Below are positions 35,526 through 44,672 of a stretch of 64,000 nt of DNA, in pieces. The notes under the pieces are model-generated. The model saw only the letters and a program-made list of their open reading frames with translations, did no database searches and had not been told where the DNA came from. Location of the stretch: NCBI GenBank assembly GCA_903911925.1, contig CAIWFH010000042.1, positions 62,001 through 126,000 of the forward strand, in the 5' to 3' direction. This DNA comes from an uncultured Acidobacteriaceae bacterium. Lineage in GTDB: Bacteria; Acidobacteriota; Terriglobia; Terriglobales; Acidobacteriaceae. Within the stretch, counting starts at the first letter, position 1. Every line of letters begins with the position of its first letter. The position numbers and the translations under genes were made by a program.

Positions 35526-37295
35526 ATGACCGATCACTCTGAAGGACATCCATCGCTGGTTTCCTTTGCGCCGGAGTCTGCGCTCAATGAGGTTGAAGAT
35601 CGCCTTGCCTCCGAATCCAGAATCAAAGCCGCGGTAATGGCAGGCGAAGGTGAGATGCCCCGCTTCATGCGAGCAATGGACTGGACAAAGTCCCCACTAG
35701 GGCTAGTTTCAAACTGGCCGCAGAGCCTCAGAACCGCCCTGAGCATTTGCCTGAATTCCCGGTTCCCAATAGCGATTTGGTGGGGTCCGGAATTGGTTCT
35801 GCTCTATAACGACTCTTGGCGTCTGATCTTCGCCGATGAGCACCCCTGGATGGTCGGTCGGCCCGGACATGAATACTGCCCGGAAACCTGGGATGTGATT
35901 GGCTCCATGTTGAAAGATTTGCTTGAAACAGGGAGGGGCGTTTATTCCGACGACAAGACTCTCTCGGTTAAGGAGCACGGCAAGATTCATGAGCGTTATT
36001 ACAGTTGGTCGCATAGCCCAATCCGAAGCGATGATGGCGGAGTGGGGGGTGTATTCACAACTGTCACGGAAACTACCAGCCATGTAATGGCGACGCGGGA
36101 ACTCAAAACACTTCCCGATTTCGGATCGTACCGGCAAGAATCCCAGTTGCAGGAAAGCATTTTCGAGACCTGGAAGATGGCTGCTGAAGCAGTGGAACTG
36201 GTCAGCGATGGCGTTTACATTTACGACTCCGATTGGCGCCTTAACTACTTGAATCCTGCTGCCGAAGCGCAATCGAGAGCGCCGAGACAGTTTTTTATAG
36301 GAAGAACGGTTTGGGAAAGTTTTCCTGAAGTGCTCGGTTCCGACCTCGAGGTTCAATTCCGGAAGGCCATGGAGTCAAGACAGCCTGCAGACTACCAGTA
36401 CTATCATGAGCCTTGGGAACGATGGTTCTCGCATCGGCTTTATCCGGCTCCGGACGGCGGCCTTACGGTCTACGTTCGCGACATCACTGAAACTAAACTC
36501 GCGGAGCAGGCATTAAAGCGCGCGGATCAGCTTGCTGTGGCCGGACGCCTTGCCGCGAGCATTGCGCACGAGATCAACAATCCCCTGGAAGCCGTGACCA
36601 ACCTCCTCTTCCTGGCGTCAAATGAGCCGTCGATATCCCCAGCCGCCAGGCAGATGCTTGAAATTGCTGATCAGGAGTTACGGCGTCTGAACCACATCGC
36701 TAGTACCGGCCTAAAGTTCTATCGGCAAGTGTCGGCTCCCGCGTGCGTATCGGCAGAGGAACTTCTGGAAAGCGTTCTCTTCGTGAGCGAAGCCAGATTC
36801 AAAATGCTCCGGATTGAGCTTCGTAAAAGGTTTGTGCCGAGCCCTCCAATCGAATGTTATCCGGCAGAAGTCCAGCAGGTTTTCACCAATCTGATCGGGA
36901 ACGCCATCGACGCCATCGGTGAAAACGGGCAGATCGAAATCCGCATTCGTCCAGTGTCCTCCTTTCGAGGACACTCCGAAGCTGTGCGGATCACGTTCGC
37001 AGACAATGGGCATGGAATGACTGGCGCCACACGGCGCCGATTATTCGAAGCTTTCTTCACCACCAAGAAAGAGACGGGGACCGGGTTGGGCCTTTGGGTT
37101 TCGAAGGGCATTGTCGAAAAGCATGGCGGCCGCATTCACGTCCGCAGCCGCTCTGGCGTAGGGACGGTGTTTTCTTTGGTGTTGCCGTGCAAGTTCAGCC
37201 AAGCAATCCATCATCCCGGCGACGCCGGTCAAATGACGCCAACATCCCGTTCCGCCTCATCTGGTTCTCCTGGTAAGACTGCCGCGGAGACTTGA
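35526..37295 (+). CDS. Soluble PAS-domain histidine kinase
   Basis: The 589-aa product (ATG at 35526) has no membrane helix. Residues ~45-190 form a PAS-like sensor (PLGLVSNWPQSLRTALSICL, WWGPELVLLYNDSWRLIFADEHPW), a pattern common in cytoplasmic kinases. A second PAS spans ~220-330 (VSDGVYIYDSDWRLNYLNPAAE, DGGLTVYVRDIT). The H box is RLAASIAHEINNPLEAVTN with the phospho-His near residue 348, and the ATPase has NLIGNAIDAIGE, FADNGHGM and KETGTGLGLWVS. The receiver-only gene 78 bases downstream is the likely partner. The signal is unknown. Confidence 0.88.
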   Translation: MTDHSEGHPSLVSFAPESALNEVEDRLASESRIKAAVMAGEGEMPRFMRAMDWTKSPLGLVSNWPQSLRTALSICLNSRFPIAIWWGPELVLLYNDSWRLIFADEHPWMVGRPGHEYCPETWDVIGSMLKDLLETGRGVYSDDKTLSVKEHGKIHERYYSWSHSPIRSDDGGVGGVFTTVTETTSHVMATRELKTLPDFGSYRQESQLQESIFETWKMAAEAVELVSDGVYIYDSDWRLNYLNPAAEAQSRAPRQFFIGRTVWESFPEVLGSDLEVQFRKAMESRQPADYQYYHEPWERWFSHRLYPAPDGGLTVYVRDITETKLAEQALKRADQLAVAGRLAASIAHEINNPLEAVTNLLFLASNEPSISPAARQMLEIADQELRRLNHIASTGLKFYRQVSAPACVSAEELLESVLFVSEARFKMLRIELRKRFVPSPPIECYPAEVQQVFTNLIGNAIDAIGENGQIEIRIRPVSSFRGHSEAVRITFADNGHGMTGATRRRLFEAFFTTKKETGTGLGLWVSKGIVEKHGGRIHVRSRSGVGTVFSLVLPCKFSQAIHHPGDAGQMTPTSRSASSGSPGKTAAET

Positions 37296-37373
37296 TTCGC
37301 GCGTTCGGTTTTTACTTCGCCAAGCATCTTGTACCAACCGGATTGACCATACCGTTTTGCGAAAGGCCCAACT

Positions 37374-37736
37374 ATGACGATCAGTCGGAGGGTTCTCATT
37401 CTGGACGACGACCCCTCGCACCTTGACGTCTACGGAATCATGGTGCAAACGGCTGGTTTCGAATCCATCCCGGTTCTGGTCAGGTTCTCCGGCCCGGATC
37501 CCATTCCTGACTCAGGAATAGACCTTGTCTTGCTCGACTACCGTCTCAACTCGCTCAAAACGGCACCTGAAATCGCTCAGGAGGTCCGACTGAAGTATCC
37601 TGACGCGCCGATCGTGCTACTGACCGATTTATGGGCACCCCCATCCGATGTCGCTCAGTTCATCACCCATTTCGTTCGAAAAGGCAATCCAGCCAAACTG
37701 CTGGAAGTTCTTCGCTCTCATTTTCCCGTCAAATGA
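37374..37736 (+). CDS. Single-domain response regulator
   Basis: The 120-aa protein is a receiver domain alone: acidic triad D11-D13 (LILDDDPSH), phospho-acceptor D55 in LVLLDYRL, T84 in IVLLTD and K103 in FVRKGNP. All switch residues are present. It has no output domain, so it may relay phosphate to another protein or act by protein binding. It follows the PAS kinase by 78 bases and is probably co-transcribed. A short distance behind it begins an unrelated gene remnant. Confidence 0.87.
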   Translation: MTISRRVLILDDDPSHLDVYGIMVQTAGFESIPVLVRFSGPDPIPDSGIDLVLLDYRLNSLKTAPEIAQEVRLKYPDAPIVLLTDLWAPPSDVAQFITHFVRKGNPAKLLEVLRSHFPVK

Positions 37737-37772
37737 ATCCGCTATTTCCGGCAATCAGGGAAGCCGCAATAA

Positions 37773-38168
37773 CGCGGCCGTTACGCCAATGCCAACCTTG
37801 CCGAGTGCCGCGTTCCAGTCTGCGCAGATGTAAGTACCGTCGACGTCACAGTGGTCGATATACCCGATGCCAAATTCAACCCGCTAGGTGCGCGCGGAAT
37901 CGGCGAATCAGGCATCCCCGGCGCCGCGGGAAATGCAATCTTTCAGGACACAGGGAAGCGCGTTCGCGGTTTTCCCATCACGCTCGACAAGCTGATGAAG
38001 GCGCAGTGCCTGTCGCAGGCCCCTGGACTCATGAATGCGAACACTCCATACTCCTCAGAGACTCAGATTCAAACTACTGAAAAAGCAACACCTTATTGGC
38101 TCAATTTAGAACCGATTCCATGTATTCTTTCCTCTTGGGGTGAACCGGGCTTTCGCACCCTTCCGTAA
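37773..38168 (+). pseudogene. C-terminal remnant of a xanthine-dehydrogenase-type molybdenum subunit
   Basis: From 37773, after an in-frame TAA at 37770, the frame reads ANANLAECRVPVCADVSTVD, then VVDIPDAKFNPLGARGIGESG, GAAGNAIF and GKRVRGFPITLDKLM. This is the end of the large molybdopterin-binding subunit of the xanthine dehydrogenase/aldehyde oxidoreductase family; GARGIGE carries the active-site Glu. Intact subunits are about 730-780 aa, so over 85% is missing. A few residues in the GAAG..NA stretch also seem lost. After DKLM the frame runs on for ~40 codons of non-homologous sequence. No FAD or 2Fe-2S subunit is nearby. Confidence 0.75.
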
Positions 38169-38183
38169 ACAGAGGTCCTCTTG

Positions 38184-38867
38184 ATGAATCAGGATTTCGC
38201 CGCGATCATTCTAGGTGGCACCGGGCAAGTCGGCGGTGCAGCGGTCGAAGAACTGCTGGCAATTCCGGAATGCCGGGAAGTGGTGATGGTCACCAGAAAG
38301 CCCATTGCCCGACGATCGCGGGTGCGCAACGTGGTTCTTGATTCCGGCGCTCAAGACTTTGCCGAGCGCACTGCCGTCCTTGCCCGCGAGGTTTTAAGCC
38401 AAGGTCCCGTCAGCGCGGTGAGCTGTGTGGGTGTCGGTTCCGGATCGATGCGATGGAGCGAAGAAGAATTGAAGCGGCTTGAAGTCGGCGTCGTCGGCGC
38501 CTTTGCGCGTGGCTGCCATGACGCTGGAATAGCCCAGTTTTGCCTGCTTTCCGCCGTAGGAAGCACTGCCCGCAGCCGGCTTCGCTATGCCCGGGTTATG
38601 GGCATGAAGGAAGACACTGTGCGCAACGTCGGTTTCGCCCGCCTCGGCATCTTTCGTCCCGGCATCATCGTGGGCAACGCCCATACCCCGGCCTGGGTCG
38701 GTTGGTTGGGACGCCTCGTGCCTGGATCGTTCGGCAATATCGATCAGCGAATTCTCGGTCGCTCAATCGCCGCGGAGATAGCGTTGCACAGTCGAGATAC
38801 CGGCGAAGTTATCCGCGAAAACGCGGCGATGAAAAAACTCGCTGCGCAGTTCAATGTCGTCCCTTAA
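38184..38867 (+). CDS. NAD(P)-binding short-chain-like oxidoreductase
   Basis: The 227-aa product starts MNQDFAAIILGGTGQVGGAAVEEL, a Rossmann nucleotide loop GGTGQVG. VVMVTRKPIARRSRVRNVVLD follows, as in atypical SDR / HTATIP2-like proteins; QFCLLSAVGSTARSRLRYARVMGMKEDTV and FARLGIFRPGIIVGNAHT match the YxxxK-like region of that group. The substrate cannot be assigned. The ATG at 38184 (GAGGTCCTCTTG before it) is chosen over the TTG codon directly upstream. The gene follows the molybdenum-subunit remnant after 15 bases, so it may once have shared its operon. Confidence 0.72.
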   Translation: MNQDFAAIILGGTGQVGGAAVEELLAIPECREVVMVTRKPIARRSRVRNVVLDSGAQDFAERTAVLAREVLSQGPVSAVSCVGVGSGSMRWSEEELKRLEVGVVGAFARGCHDAGIAQFCLLSAVGSTARSRLRYARVMGMKEDTVRNVGFARLGIFRPGIIVGNAHTPAWVGWLGRLVPGSFGNIDQRILGRSIAAEIALHSRDTGEVIRENAAMKKLAAQFNVVP

Positions 38868-39013
38868 TGTTTCTTGTGTGGGCTCCGGGCTAGATGAATT
38901 GCGAGAGATGAGATCGCCACCGAATCCGCAGTTGTGTCTTCTCTGCGAAATTCAAAACGAACTGGTGCAACGGTTGCGATGTGCACTGTGCCGTGTACCG
39001 TTCCGGGGAGAAA

Positions 39014-40291
39014 ATGATCATGAGTACTGCTGGATTGGATCTGGAGAAGATGCTGGATATGGCGTGGGTGCGTTCACAGTTCCCCTCGCTCGAAATGCAG
39101 GTTAACGGGCAGCGCGCAGCCTTTCTTGACGGCCCTGCGGGTACGCAGGTGCCCGCCCAGGTCATTGCCGCAATCCAGAATTACCTTGTGAATTTCAACT
39201 CCAATCACGGCGGAACATTCCAGACCAGCCGGCGTAGCGATGAGATGATCGCGAACACCCGCGCGGCGATGGCGGATTTTTTTCATTGTGACGCGAGCGA
39301 GATTGTCTTTGGTCAAAACATGACAACCCTTACCTTTGCAATGTCGCGGGCAATTGGACGAGAACTGCAGTCCGGCGATGAAATTTTGCTGACTACGCTC
39401 GATCACGACGCCAATTTCTCGCCGTGGAAGGCACTCGAGGAAAAGGGTGTGGTGATTCGGGTGGTGGATATTCGCGAGGAGGACTGTACGCTCGATCTCA
39501 CGGACCTGAGAAATAAATTGAGCGAACGAACGCGGCTCGTGGCCGTAGGCTATGCGTCCAACGCGGTGGGAACCATCAATCCGGTGGGAGAGATCACGCG
39601 CCTGGCGCACGCTGCCGACGCAATGACGTTTGTTGACGCGGTGCACTTTGCCCCTCATGGACTCATCGATGTCCGGCATCTTGACTGCGATTTCCTGGTC
39701 TGCTCCCCGTATAAGTTCTATGGGCCGCATATGGGTACGCTTTATGGAAAGCGCGAACATTTAGAGCGGCTCCAACCGTACAAGGTGCGGCCGGCGGCGG
39801 ATCAAATTCCGGAAAGGTGGGAAACGGGCACCCAGGTGCACGAACTGATCGCCGGGATTGGCGCGGCGGTCGAATACATCGCCGGGGTGGGCCGTCACTC
39901 TGATCCGGCCGCTCGGACGCGCCGGGAGGCGCTGGCAGCGGCCTTTCGCACCACGGTCGCCTACGAGCGGCGGCTCATCACGAGGTTGATCGAAGGTTTG
40001 CAATCGATTCCCGGTGTACGCATCTACGGCATCACCGCCCCCAAACGATTTGAGGAGCGCTGCTCGACGCTCTCGCTCCGCATTGGCGATCATCCACCGG
40101 CGGCGATTGCCCGATTTCTGGCCGAGCGCGGCATCTTCACCTGGGACGGCAACTACTACGCTCTCAACTTGACGGAGCGCCTTCAATTGGAGCAAAAAGG
40201 TGGGATGCTGCGGATCGGGCTGGTGCATTACAACACGCTGGAAGAAGTGGAGCGTCTGCTCAGCGCCCTCGACGAATTCGCGTCGCAGTAA
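39014..40291 (+). CDS. Cysteine desulfurase-like PLP enzyme (class V aminotransferase fold)
   Basis: The 425-aa product has the class-V PLP fold: FLDGPAGTQVPAQVI, NSNHGGTFQTSRRSD, EIVFGQNMTTLTFAMSRA, TTLDHDANFSPWKAL, VDAVHFAPHGLIDV and the PLP lysine in VCSPYKFYGPHMGTLYG. It fits the desulfurase-like subfamily known from VC1184, whose reaction is not well established; it is not a plain IscS/SufS. GGGGAGAAA precedes the ATG at 39014, and an ATG two codons later is the other choice. No SUF or ISC genes are near. Confidence 0.82.
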   Translation: MIMSTAGLDLEKMLDMAWVRSQFPSLEMQVNGQRAAFLDGPAGTQVPAQVIAAIQNYLVNFNSNHGGTFQTSRRSDEMIANTRAAMADFFHCDASEIVFGQNMTTLTFAMSRAIGRELQSGDEILLTTLDHDANFSPWKALEEKGVVIRVVDIREEDCTLDLTDLRNKLSERTRLVAVGYASNAVGTINPVGEITRLAHAADAMTFVDAVHFAPHGLIDVRHLDCDFLVCSPYKFYGPHMGTLYGKREHLERLQPYKVRPAADQIPERWETGTQVHELIAGIGAAVEYIAGVGRHSDPAARTRREALAAAFRTTVAYERRLITRLIEGLQSIPGVRIYGITAPKRFEERCSTLSLRIGDHPPAAIARFLAERGIFTWDGNYYALNLTERLQLEQKGGMLRIGLVHYNTLEEVERLLSALDEFASQ

Positions 40292-40360
40292 GGAGGCTAA
40301 CTACCAACTGCCCCTCTGCTGTACCATATCGTTTGCGAATCTATCTCTCTGGAGCCCCTC

Positions 40361-41809
40361 ATGCAACAGGCCTTGCAAAATCTGGAACCGAAGTCCATTT
40401 GGCAGCACTTTGACCGCATCGCAGCCATCCCCCGCGCCTCGACCAAGGAAGCCGCAGTTCGTCAGTACGTACTTGACGAAGCCGCTCGCCTCGGCCTGAA
40501 GGCCACGCAAGATGCGGCCGGCAACGTGGTGGTCGGCAAGCCAGCGCATCCCGGACGCGAATCCGCCATGCCCGCTCTGTTGCAGGGCCACCTCGACATG
40601 GTGTGCGAGAAGAACGAGGGCACTCCCTTTAATTTTGATACTGACGGCATTCGCATTTTGCGCGACGGCGACTGGCTGAAGGCCGACGGAACCACACTTG
40701 GCTCAGACAACGGCGTCGGCGTCGCCTCTGCTCTGGCCGTGATGGAGAGCGCTGCCATCAAGCACGGCCCGCTCGAGTTCGTCTTCACCATCGATGAAGA
40801 AACCGGCCTGACCGGCGCCTCCGAATTCCCAGGCGGCGTACTCAAGTCGAAATACTTTCTCAACCTCGACGGCGAAGAAAAAGGAACGCTGTGCATCGGC
40901 TGCGCCGGCGGCTTGGTTACCAAGGCTCGTCGCCGCGTCAAAATGCAGGCGCCAGCAGCCACGGCGGCGTGGCGCATCAAGGTCAGCGGACTGCGCGGCG
41001 GCCACTCCGGCGTTGACGTCCACCTCGGCCGCGGCAACGCCATTCGCATTCTTGGCGCCACTTTGCAGGCAGTGATCGGCGAGTTGCATGCCGAACTGGC
41101 CGATCTGAAAGGCGGCAGTGCACAAAACGCCATCCCGCGCGAGGCGTTCGCGGTCATCGCGCTCGATCAGGATCACGAAAGCAAGCTGCGCCAGTTGGTC
41201 TCGCGCTGCGAAAACGAGCAGCGACTTGACCTCGGCGCATTCGACCCCGAGCTGACAATCACCGTCGAGAAGGCCGGACTACCATCGAAGGTGATGGCCG
41301 AGAGCGACGCCCGGAGCGTGGTTGACCTGTTCGCCAGCCTGCATCACGGGGTGCTGGCGATGAGTCCCGATGTCCCGGGGCTGGTGCAAAACTCCACCAA
41401 CCTGGCAACGCTCTCGATGAGCGACGACCGGATCGAGATTGTCACCAGCCAGCGCAGCGCCATTGAGAGCAGCAAGCATGCAGCCGCGCGCCTGGTGGCC
41501 ACTTCGTGCCGGCTCGCCGGCTTTGAGACCGAGCACATCGGCAGCTATCCGGGGTGGAAGCCAGAGCCCGGAAGCGAGATCGTGCGCAAGCTGCAGGAAG
41601 TGAACAAGAAGCTCTACGGCGAACCCGCGAAGCTCGTAATAATGCACGCCGGTCTGGAGTGCGGCGTGATCGGCGAAAAATATCCCGGCATGCAGATGGT
41701 GAGCTTCGGCCCGCAGATCGAGAACCCGCACAGCCCCAATGAGCGCGTGCAGATATCGTCGGTTGAGCCGTTCTGGCAGTACCTCTGCGCGGTGCTTGAG
41801 GCGATTTAG
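40361..41809 (+). CDS. pepD: Aminoacyl-histidine dipeptidase (PepD-type)
   Basis: A zinc metallopeptidase of family M20 that cleaves X-His and other dipeptides in the cytoplasm. The 482-aa length is as expected. Motifs: LLQGHLDMVCEKN (metal His and Asp), GSDNGVGVASALA, FTIDEETGLTGASEF (catalytic and metal Glu), the dimerisation segment around WRIKVSGLRGGHSGVD and HAGLECGVIGEK near the end. SLEPL-type purine-poor leader bases precede the ATG, so the translation signal is weak. It is 69 bases after the desulfurase-like gene on the same strand. Confidence 0.93.
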   Translation: MQQALQNLEPKSIWQHFDRIAAIPRASTKEAAVRQYVLDEAARLGLKATQDAAGNVVVGKPAHPGRESAMPALLQGHLDMVCEKNEGTPFNFDTDGIRILRDGDWLKADGTTLGSDNGVGVASALAVMESAAIKHGPLEFVFTIDEETGLTGASEFPGGVLKSKYFLNLDGEEKGTLCIGCAGGLVTKARRRVKMQAPAATAAWRIKVSGLRGGHSGVDVHLGRGNAIRILGATLQAVIGELHAELADLKGGSAQNAIPREAFAVIALDQDHESKLRQLVSRCENEQRLDLGAFDPELTITVEKAGLPSKVMAESDARSVVDLFASLHHGVLAMSPDVPGLVQNSTNLATLSMSDDRIEIVTSQRSAIESSKHAAARLVATSCRLAGFETEHIGSYPGWKPEPGSEIVRKLQEVNKKLYGEPAKLVIMHAGLECGVIGEKYPGMQMVSFGPQIENPHSPNERVQISSVEPFWQYLCAVLEAI

Positions 41810-41890
41810 CCGTTGGCTGCTGGTTCCAGCTTCAGAAAGGGGCGTTGATGGAGAGCCCTTTTCCCGCCTTCGTTGAAATCGCCGCTATGT

Positions 41891-44542
41891 TCACTTTCGA
41901 GCGATAGGCTTAGGAGTGAGCTTGACCGGAGCAACGTTCCAGCCCTCGATCTCGACCACGGGCTCAGCAGTCTCGGTTGCTGGCAAAAACGCGGTCAGCG
42001 TGGTGGACTCGCCCGGGGTCAACTGAATCCAATTGTCGGACCAAATAACGGGAGCGATCAGCTCTTCCCTGGCAGTGCGTATCGCAGCGCGCACTTGAAA
42101 CGCCAACACCTGCGAGTGGTTATCCAGCTGAACCCGAATCTCGCGGCCGCTCGCCGTCGATTCGAGTTCAGCGCTGGAATCGATCTGCGCAGGCAGAAGG
42201 TTGGCAAGGGCCGTCAAATCTTCGTGACGCGAAGCGGGCGTGTGCGTGTAATCGGTTTTCTCCCAATCGAAGGTCGTGAGAGTGCCGGGCACCCAGTAGA
42301 AGTTGCGGCTCACCACCTGCCCGCCAGGAGCTTTGAGCGAGAGATCGATGAGCAGAATCCGTTCCGCACCGGTGTAGAGGTTTTCTGGAATGCTGAAAAT
42401 GCGCTCCGCCGAGTCAGCAGCCAAATTGACCGTTGCTTCGGCGGTGTAGAGATCCTTCCATGCGAGATTGCGAATCTGTACGGTGGCATGGAGTCCGCCG
42501 GCAGGCGCGTAGGTGCTGTTGACGGCAACAATGGCTCTGTCGTCGTAGGCGTATTGAATGTGGAGCGGTTCGCAGGCTTTCTTGGCGCCGAAGTATCCTC
42601 CTCCGGCGTCGAGGTAATAATCGTAGAGATGCCAGATCATCGACGGCCATGCGTTATTAAGCATCCACTGAACGACGCCGGTAGAAGCGTACTTGTTCTT
42701 GGCGTAGGCCTCGAACATCGCGCGCTCTGAGTCGTACTCCATGGTCTGCGCAATACGCTCGTATTCCGCAGCAGAGGCGGGCTTGGAATAAACTGCCTCC
42801 ATCGCCTGATTGAAAACGTTCAGGTTGACGAATTCGCCGCCGCCGTTGTGACGGCTCGAGGCGGCGGAGGGCGGCCACGCTTCCGGATCGGCGAGAAATT
42901 TCCTGCGGCTTGCAAGAGAAGGAATCGCCGGCCCAGGACTGGTTTCAGTGTTGAAGCCCACGGCACCGCCAAAGCGGACCGCGCGGTCCCAGTAGCTGGG
43001 CGCAACATAGTCATACGGCCCAGTCATCTTCACGCCGCTCTCTCCTGTGACTGTGGTCGGCGTGCCGGTAGCGGACGAGAGAATTGGGTTGGGCCAGTGC
43101 GTTTCAGCTTCGATATTTAAGTAGGCGCGCTCTACGTCGGCCGGCGGAGGATTGTCGCTGCCGTTGAGCCACACCAGCAAGCTCGCGTGGTGACGCAGGC
43201 GCAGCATTTGCGAACGCAATGAAGCCGAGGCAATGGCGACGTCTTCCGGCGTCCAACTTTTCCACTGCTCCCAGTGATCGCAGCAGCACCAGCCGAGCAT
43301 GACAAGAATTCCTTGCTCGTCGGCCAGGTGAAAGAATTGCTCGTTCTCGAGTTTGCCTTCCAGGCGGATGGTGTTCAAGCCAATGTCGCGCACCAGGCTG
43401 AATTGATCGCGCAGGCGTTTCTCGTCGGAGCGAAGCATCATATCCGGCGACCAGCCGCCGCCGCGAATGAGAATGGGCTTGCCATTTACCCGGAACAGCC
43501 GGCTGCCGTTGGCAGTAAGTTCCGAGGTGATTTCGCGGATGCCGAATTCCGCGCTCTGCTCATCGGTGACTTGGCCCTGCACGCTGAAGTTCACGGTGAC
43601 GCGTTCAAGATGGGGAGCGCCCATCTGAGATGGCCACCACAACTTCGGGTCGCGAATACGGAGCACGGGAAACTGCTCAGGGGTGAAGGTGACAGTTCGA
43701 TCTTCGTTCGGCGCAAGTTCCACGGCCTGCTGAAAATGGCCCCCCGCCGCCGAGCCTGTGACCGTGCCCTTAACTGTGCCAGCCGTGGCGTTGTGCAATT
43801 CCGCGTAGACAGTGAGATCGGCCGTGGCCTGCGTGGCGTCAGGCAAATGCGTAACTACAAGCGGCGATTGCACGGTGACAGCGCCTGTTTGGACGAGGTC
43901 GACAGTTCCCCAAAGGCCCATGTCCTTGTCGGGCGGGCATGGGTTCCAATCGACCCAATTAATGCCGAGGTCTTTTTCCGTAGGCGCCATGATCTTGACG
44001 GCAAGTACATTCTCTGCGCCTGGGTGTATGTACTCAGTGACGTCAAAGCTGTAAGTGCGATAGGCGCCAGCCACGGTGGAGGAGTCGGCAACCCGGCGGC
44101 CGTTGAGCCAGACCTCGCCGCGATAGTTGATGCCGCCGAATTGCAACGAGAATCGCGCTGCGCCGGCTGCGGCAGGCGGCGCAGAAAAAACTTTGCGGTA
44201 CCACCACGCGCAGGCGTATGGGCTGTCGGCCGGCATGGGGAGGTTCGCGAAGTTCTGGCCGACGGGATAGCCGGCGCCGGGAATCTGCCGGAGGTTGTCC
44301 CCAAAGTAGGGATCGGGCACCACGCCGGCGGCCACCTGCGCAGCCAGCACCGTGCTGGGGACGCTAGTCTTCAGCCAGTTGCCGTCTTTGAAAACAATCG
44401 CGCTGATTGAGTCGCCCGCCGCCTGATTGTTGCATGCCGACTGCAACCGCCAATCGTCGTGGAGATGGGTCACTGTCCCTGCCCGCAAGACGGGGATTGC
44501 AAGGATCAAAAAGAAAAGGGAGAACGCGATTCTTAATCTCAT
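41891..44542 (-). CDS. Secreted GH2 exo-beta-D-glucosaminidase-type hydrolase
   Basis: The 883-aa product (ATG at 44542) has a signal peptide (MRLRIAFSLFFLILAIPVLRA). Order: jelly-roll sugar-binding domain (WYRKVFSAP, NYRGEVWLNGRRVAD), Ig-like domain (DMGLWGTVDLVQ), TIM barrel (RLEGKLENEQFFHLADEQGILVM, in part), then C-terminal Ig domains. WLNGSDNPP and GFNTETSPGPAIP match the catalytic Asp and Glu of the CsxA exo-chitosanase group, with TGESGVKMTGPYDYVAPSYW between. It would release glucosamine from chito-oligosaccharides. The frame is open to 44638 but crosses the operator. Regulation by the adjacent LacI protein is likely. Confidence 0.85.
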   Translation of the reverse strand: MRLRIAFSLFFLILAIPVLRAGTVTHLHDDWRLQSACNNQAAGDSISAIVFKDGNWLKTSVPSTVLAAQVAAGVVPDPYFGDNLRQIPGAGYPVGQNFANLPMPADSPYACAWWYRKVFSAPPAAAGAARFSLQFGGINYRGEVWLNGRRVADSSTVAGAYRTYSFDVTEYIHPGAENVLAVKIMAPTEKDLGINWVDWNPCPPDKDMGLWGTVDLVQTGAVTVQSPLVVTHLPDATQATADLTVYAELHNATAGTVKGTVTGSAAGGHFQQAVELAPNEDRTVTFTPEQFPVLRIRDPKLWWPSQMGAPHLERVTVNFSVQGQVTDEQSAEFGIREITSELTANGSRLFRVNGKPILIRGGGWSPDMMLRSDEKRLRDQFSLVRDIGLNTIRLEGKLENEQFFHLADEQGILVMLGWCCCDHWEQWKSWTPEDVAIASASLRSQMLRLRHHASLLVWLNGSDNPPPADVERAYLNIEAETHWPNPILSSATGTPTTVTGESGVKMTGPYDYVAPSYWDRAVRFGGAVGFNTETSPGPAIPSLASRRKFLADPEAWPPSAASSRHNGGGEFVNLNVFNQAMEAVYSKPASAAEYERIAQTMEYDSERAMFEAYAKNKYASTGVVQWMLNNAWPSMIWHLYDYYLDAGGGYFGAKKACEPLHIQYAYDDRAIVAVNSTYAPAGGLHATVQIRNLAWKDLYTAEATVNLAADSAERIFSIPENLYTGAERILLIDLSLKAPGGQVVSRNFYWVPGTLTTFDWEKTDYTHTPASRHEDLTALANLLPAQIDSSAELESTASGREIRVQLDNHSQVLAFQVRAAIRTAREELIAPVIWSDNWIQLTPGESTTLTAFLPATETAEPVVEIEGWNVAPVKLTPKPIARK

Positions 44543-44620
44543 GTGTGCCTGCACCTCCGCGGTATTCAATCGTCCTTTAGCCGGTCTGGAAGCCAGTTGT
44601 CTACGGCGTTGCTGGGGAGA

Positions 44621-44672
44621 TTCAAACGTTTGAATCAAGGGAATTTTCCTTTCAGTCGCCTGCTTCTGTCAA
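44621..44672 (-). promoter_or_regulatory. GH2 promoter with LacI-type operator
   Basis: On the minus strand: TTGACA (44672-44667), 18-base spacer, GAAAAT (44648-44643), then the perfect palindrome TTCAAACGTTTGAA (44634-44621), with a central CG as in LacI-family operators. The GH2 ATG is 79 bases on. The TGA stop of the lacI-type gene lies inside the -35 box. The same 14-mer follows the receptor promoter at 45936-45949. Confidence 0.8.

Noticed and set aside
35337..35549. Reverse frame of 70 codons between yfiR and the PAS kinase
   Set aside because: It overlaps the kinase start and has no recognised domain or start signal.
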